From Liolophura sinensis (taxonomy: Eukaryota > Mollusca > Polyplacophora > Chitonida > Chitonidae): a stretch of DNA of 64,000 nt. The stretch spans positions 9,233,608 through 9,297,607 of the forward strand of contig NC_088299.1 of the NCBI RefSeq assembly GCF_032854445.1, written 5' to 3'. A model generated the notes under the pieces. The model searched no databases. It saw nothing but the letters and a program-made list of their open reading frames with translations, and was not told the origin of the DNA. Made by a program: the position numbers and the translations under genes. Of the stretch, positions 59,331 to 64,000 are shown in pieces; within the stretch, counting starts at the first letter, position 1, and the number at the start of each line of letters is the position of its first letter.

Positions 59331-61923
59331 TGTCTAAAACATTTACGGGTTTCACACGCAGTGGATCGGCATTTTTAACACCTAGTATGTAAGTCCTGTA
59401 TTTAAAATCAATCATACTCCCAAGGTTCAATAACTGATCACCCAGTATCACCCTCCCTAATCACCGCACCACAACACCCCGAAAACCCGAACACTGAGGC
59501 AAGGCAATGTTCCAGGAATAGTCAGATCCTGTCAAATTCTTTCCTTGTTTTAAAGGTTTTATCACAATAAAAGTGTGGGCGAATTCAGATTAAACAAACA
59601 AATATTCAGTTAGCCTATATTTGTTGACAAATTACTGGTTACGGTGCTAACCTGTTTTCTTGACCGATATAAGCCTTATAGGGCCTAGATTGATGTCATT
59701 TATTTCATCAAGACCCCAAAACAATAAGACTTGCCGCTAAAGGACAGTTTAGGCTCCCCAGGCTATTCAGGCTTCCTACCTTTATTTAGTCACCAGACAA
59801 ACTCCCCTAATAACGCGTCTCTAGGTATCTGAAAGGCCCGAGCTTCCGGACTCTCGCCCGATACTAGCAGTTCCTCCCCATGCAAATTCCCCAGAACAGA
59901 TCATGTACAAATCTATATCGTTTCTCGTGGATGGAAAGCTATGAACAGTCATCTGTCTTAGAGGAGTATAATAACAGATAAACAAATCGTTTGTCCAGAG
60001 TTAGCCAAACGTTATGATCAAAGGTATACGGAATCCGTTCTGATAGACTGGATTTTAGGTATGATAAGTATGATATTTATTCAACCGTGACCAAGGCTGT
60101 AAGATTTAACCCAGGAAGGCTTGTCTCCACTGTTAGCCAATCAGCACAGATTCTGTAACCATTTAAAAAACCCAAACCATGTTCTTTTGTATTCAGTATG
60201 AGCATTAATTCAGCTCGAGAACTTCATTTCAATATTTAAAAATCAGCTATGTGGTCGGCAATACTTGATTAAAAACCGTAATGTAAGTTCAATTATTTTA
60301 TCTTTATGAATACTTAATACGTAAAACATATGCTGGAACGCTGTAATCATTATTATGTAAAGGCATATATGAGTATTCAATATTCAACTGTAGACGGCAT
60401 GGACTCCGAGAACACAAACCTGCAACTTAAAATGTATAAATTTCCCCACTACAGTCAAAGGGACAATGTTCCGCATTTCTGAACATTAACGGATCAGCCC
60501 AAAGCTACCTGTGCATATAATTTCATTCATGTGTAAATTTTTCTGTAGCATTGCTAACAGATAGACAGACTGACACGTATAAAGGGGGAGGTAATTTGTA
60601 TACTGTACTCGACCTGTAGGGAGAATGGCCTGTCAGAGGACGCCTATACATGTACGCCCTACTTGAAGCATTTCGTCTTTTTGAGCACGAAAATAATTAA
60701 AGGTCGGACAGAAGGCATGTCCCTTTAGAAATATACATATATACCCATCTTCCTGTCGAGGGATTCAAACAGTTCATCCATCTCTATGTGTCTGGTCATT
60801 TAGTAAACTCACTTTACAAATAGCGAGTTTTTCTTCCATACAATGCATGGTTTTTACTGCCTGCATGGTGCCGTGACTGAGGCAAAATATTATGATTGAA
60901 TAAGAAAAGACACCATCGAATTTTGGTTTTCCGCCTGAATGTTAAATATATGTTCAATACAGATTTTTGTCTTGAAAAATTCAAATTATTTTCCTCTAAA
61001 CTAGAACGCACAAGTATATATGAAACATAGTGAATATTACAAAACGTGCATGACAAACAATAGTTGAGATGTGCCGTTAGTTTGATGCAAATGTCAAAAA
61101 GGCGCCTCATATGTGGAACAAACATAGCTACATATCGTTAGATACTTTGTCACAGTAAACAATTCACTGACCAGCGTAAGCCCGATATATCATTGTTCAT
61201 TATATTAATATGCGAGGCCTTTTCGAAACTTATTTTCCAAGCAATATAGCCTAAGTTTTGACATGTTGACGAAGACTCTTTAATACATCATTAAATAAAG
61301 TCGCAAGCAAGAGATACATGCCCGTGCAAGTAAGATTTGGGAAAGTGAACTGAGACGGGAAGATTCTAATTTACGCTGTAAAATATTTTGTATATTACAT
61401 CTTCACGTTATTGAAATCCGTATAGTTTTCAGAAAAGTATCAGGTGGTATACATGTATGAAGTGTTTTCCTTTTTTCACAAAGAATGATTTTTTAAAATA
61501 TTTCTCTATAAACATTTCTCTGAACACAACGCGGGAGAATTTTGATAACGTAGTCCTTATCTTACAAAGCATAAATATCAGTTTCAATAAGAAAGTAGTT
61601 TTCAAGAAAGTAAGTCAGAAATGGGAGAGTTTTGAAACGTATTTTCCTGACGGAGAAAATGTGCTATATTTAAAAAAAAACTTTTCTCAATCTAGCACGT
61701 TTTTGAGAAGTGCATTTTTTTTATTCAAACTGTTGTGGGTCTTAACGTAAAAAAGCAATTTGAAAACTATGTTAGGCAAGAAAAAAATGTGAAAACTTTT
61801 GATTTTCAATGATGAATTAATTTTTCAACTTTTTTTTTTGTCTTTCTTAAAATAGCTGGAGTAAGAAAATATTTCATGATTTCTATTCTATGCAAGAAAA
61901 ATATTTATGCCACTCCAAAACCT
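59331..61923. other. Unique DNA, no supported gene
   Basis: A plus frame at 61457-61750 (97 codons; Phe/Lys/Asn-rich) and a minus frame at 60814-61125 (103 codons) have no recognisable motif, start context or splice signals. Confidence 0.45.
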
Positions 61924-61947
61924 CCCCGATACCCCACCCCGCACCCC
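61924..61947 (-). other. G-quadruplex motif on the minus strand
   Basis: Four C4 runs on the plus strand (61924-27, 61932-35, 61937-40, 61944-47) make four G4 runs on the minus strand, with loops of 3, 1 and 4 nt. Confidence 0.7.
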
Positions 61948-62958
61948 AACCACCACCACCAAAGTCAGAAATTGCCTTAATCTTATTTCAGTAGAGCCTT
62001 TTCTAACCATGTGCCTATGAAGCACATTAAAGACACTTAAATTTTCACCACTCTCCATTTCCCCCATGGGCCATGGTGTTTAGTTGTGGCAGAGATATTT
62101 CCATTCTAAGTGCAGATGAGAGGACATCTAGTACTTTGTTTTCCGATGTGACTATCTACATGTCCTTATATTAACAATGCAAGGCGGAACGGCCGGAGCT
62201 GAATACCCCGGCCACGGACTTCGCACCGCCTGGCGACATCTCCAGCGTGACTAGATCGTGCTGAAACATAAAGAAATTCATATCCGACTCTTTGTGTGAT
62301 AAGGGTCCCTGCTAAAATAGCACGAATTTTCACAGGGTATGAAATTTAAAACTTTTTGGCCTAGTTTAAGGCTGATCTTGAATAGGTGATGCATGGTGGT
62401 GCACAGCGATATATTGTTCAGGGTAGGCAAACAGTGCAGCTATATAACGGACACATGGTCTGTTTGAACGTGGGTCGCTTCAGTGCGCGGACTTGATATA
62501 CTGTGTATACTGTGTACCATATATGCCCTTATCTATAGATAAGCCTATTTGTGTAGACAATGTATACAGTGTAAAGTATTTTTTTTTTTTTTAAATCAGA
62601 TCCATTTTAAGTTTATATATCAGTGCTGTACACCAGAAGCCTGGTTAAGCCTATATTAGTCCTCTGGAGATGCAGATTACAAATAGCTATAGCCAACGAT
62701 ATAATCCGATAGAGCTTATAAATATTTTATTTATTTGCTATGTGTTTGATGCCACTGTGTCTATCGCCGGGTTTCTGGGTGGCGGAAAGGTTATTTATAA
62801 CTGTGACTATAAGAATGTATGCACTATGCACTACATGTGTGTGCCTGTGTGTGTGAAAGTGTACATTCCTATAAGAGTTGTTAACTATATGGCACGCCAT
62901 TTCTCGTTTATAAAACTCAATATATAAAACTCCTTTAAGCAATAATTCGATTTCATGT
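61948..62958. other. Unique DNA with a small GC-rich island
   Basis: 62175-62260 is markedly GC-rich (GGCCGGAGCTGAATACCCCG) against an AT-rich background. It may be a repeat or regulatory element; no coding support. Confidence 0.4.
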
Positions 62959-63129
62959 ATTTATTTATTTATTTATTTGATTGGAGTTTTACGCCGTACT
63001 CAAGAATATTTCATTTATACGACGGCAACCAGCGTTATGGTGGGAGCAAACCGGGCAGAGCCATCCGCAGGTTGATGGCAGATCTTCCCACGTACGGCCG
63101 GAGAGAAACCAGCATGCATAAGCTGGACA
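62959..63129 (-). mobile_element. SINE-A copy with internal deletion
   Basis: It runs from the (TTTA)n tail through ACGCCGTACTCAAGAATATT and GTGGGAGCAAACCGGGCAGA, then joins directly to CCATCCGCAGGTTGATGGC and ACCAGCATGCATAAGCTGG. The head is missing. Confidence 0.88.
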
Positions 63130-63233
63130 ATTCAATTTCAAAACTGATAACCCTGTAAATGGCGGCCCATCTGAACATGCTTTGCATACGATTTGAAATG
63201 TGCTGTGATGCGTTTTGTGTTCGCGTCTTACAC

Positions 63234-63427
63234 GTACCAATGCGATCGCTGTGAGTGCAAGTCCAGCTCATGTTGGATTCCTCTCCGGCCGTAAGTGGGA
63301 AGGTCTGCCAGCAACCTGCTGGGTTCTGTGCCGGTTTTCTCCCACCATAATTCTGGCCGCCGTTATATAAGTGAAATATTCTTGAGTACGGCGTTAAATA
63401 CCCATCAAATAAAATAAATAAATAAAT
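63234..63427 (+). mobile_element. SINE-A copy in inverted orientation to the previous one
   Basis: It runs from the B-box part (GAGTGCAAGTCCAGCTCATG) through GTGGGAAGGTCTGCCAGCAA and TCTCCCACCATAATTCTGGC to GTGAAATATTCTTGAGTACG and an (AAAT)n tail. It lies about 105 bp from the opposite-strand copy. Confidence 0.9.
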
Positions 63428-63675
63428 TTTACAGGTAGGCCTAAATGTATAGTATAAACAGCTTGAAAATCGGACTTCAGGATAAAGAGATTTTCGCCTT
63501 TCAAATCATCTAGTGAGTTGGATTTCATAACAGCTGCATTGTCTAACATTATCGACTGATGAATACTGGATCATGTTTACAGTAGAAATAACATGCGTTC
63601 ACCACCTTATCCCGACACGTTATATGGACGCTCTATATACAGCGTAATCTAGACTCCCTGTTAAATAAAACTCAC

Positions 63676-63830
63676 CTGAACGTTCATTAGCAACTTTAAC
63701 AATATGCTCAATAATTAACTTTCATCAATACATGTATGTATAATGTCGGTAATGAGACACGCTATGCAATGAATGAACTTCGTTCACTGAACTAGACTAA
63801 CGTAATGTTACTCGTGCCTTTAAATACTTT
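63676..63830 (-). promoter_or_regulatory. Candidate TATA-containing promoter and noncoding first exon
   Basis: On the minus strand TATTTAAAGG (63817-63826) is followed about 35 bp later by TTCAGTGAACG (initiator-like), then by an ideal donor AACGTTCAG/GTGAGT at 63676/63675. The order TATA, initiator, donor fits a short untranslated exon. The gene it serves is unknown; Pax is one possibility. Confidence 0.25.
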
Positions 63831-64000
63831 CAACGAATCCCTAAAGTTCTGCGGTTTTTCTTTAGGCCTACTCTTCTCGTTTCGCAGCGACTGAAACTTT
63901 CGGTGTCACGACTGACTGCATACATACTTAACATCGAAACTTTCGAGGAAATGACAAGAACATACATAATAACAGTCTGCAACGTGCCATTCCTTCTTCT

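Noticed and set aside
61457-61750. 97-codon plus-strand frame rich in Phe, Lys and Asn
   Set aside because: Composition follows the AT-rich DNA; no homologue recognised.

Overview
This is non-coding-rich animal nuclear DNA. Multi-exon structure with GT..AG introns, tRNA-derived SINEs, MITEs and long minisatellite arrays all point to a metazoan. The very frequent palindrome TACATGTA and the SINE types resemble what I know from molluscan genomes, so I infer a lophotrochozoan, most likely a mollusc. This is not proven by the sequence.

Only one protein-coding gene can be supported. It is a Pax-type (paired-box) transcription factor on the minus strand, with coding exons at 19912-18976, 10750-10570, 10324-10187, 7644-7518 and 7072-4871. 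All four introns have GT..AG ends and compatible phases. The joined frame is 3585 nt and encodes 1194 aa. The product has a long Ser/Glu-rich N-terminus (about 317 aa), a complete but divergent paired domain (about 318-444) and a 733-aa disordered-looking tail in one exon. The tail holds a CtBP-type PLDLS motif, two SUMO-consensus sites and one folded-looking island. I see no homeodomain or octapeptide. It may belong to the lophotrochozoan Pax-beta group or be eyegone-like; I cannot decide without a tree. An untranslated leader, 20337-19913, follows an excellent splice acceptor, so at least one first exon lies further upstream. Weak candidates for it sit near 59146-59330 and 63676-63830.

Layout: 1-4870, 3' flank/3' UTR with 23-, 28- and 84-bp tandem repeats. 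4871-20337, Pax exons, with introns holding 19-bp, 21-bp and 39-bp minisatellites and a SINE cluster. 20338-64000, no convincing coding sequence. This last part is a mosaic of unique AT-rich DNA, three tRNA-derived SINE families (two insertions with target-site duplications), four DNA-transposon-like groups and large tandem arrays (45, 21, 65, 149, 61, 26 and 70 bp units). By my boundaries tandem arrays cover roughly 11 kb.

The most striking non-coding structures are: 23 units of 21 bp carrying 22 perfect CRE palindromes (TGACGTCA) with a 147-bp higher-order period; about 1.8 kb of 26-bp units rich in the 5' splice-site consensus GTAAGT/GTGAGT; a dispersed TIR element that has undergone internal 61-bp tandem amplification in one copy; and an intron-2 SINE remnant that would encode the tail of a PAI-only Pax isoform if that intron were retained.
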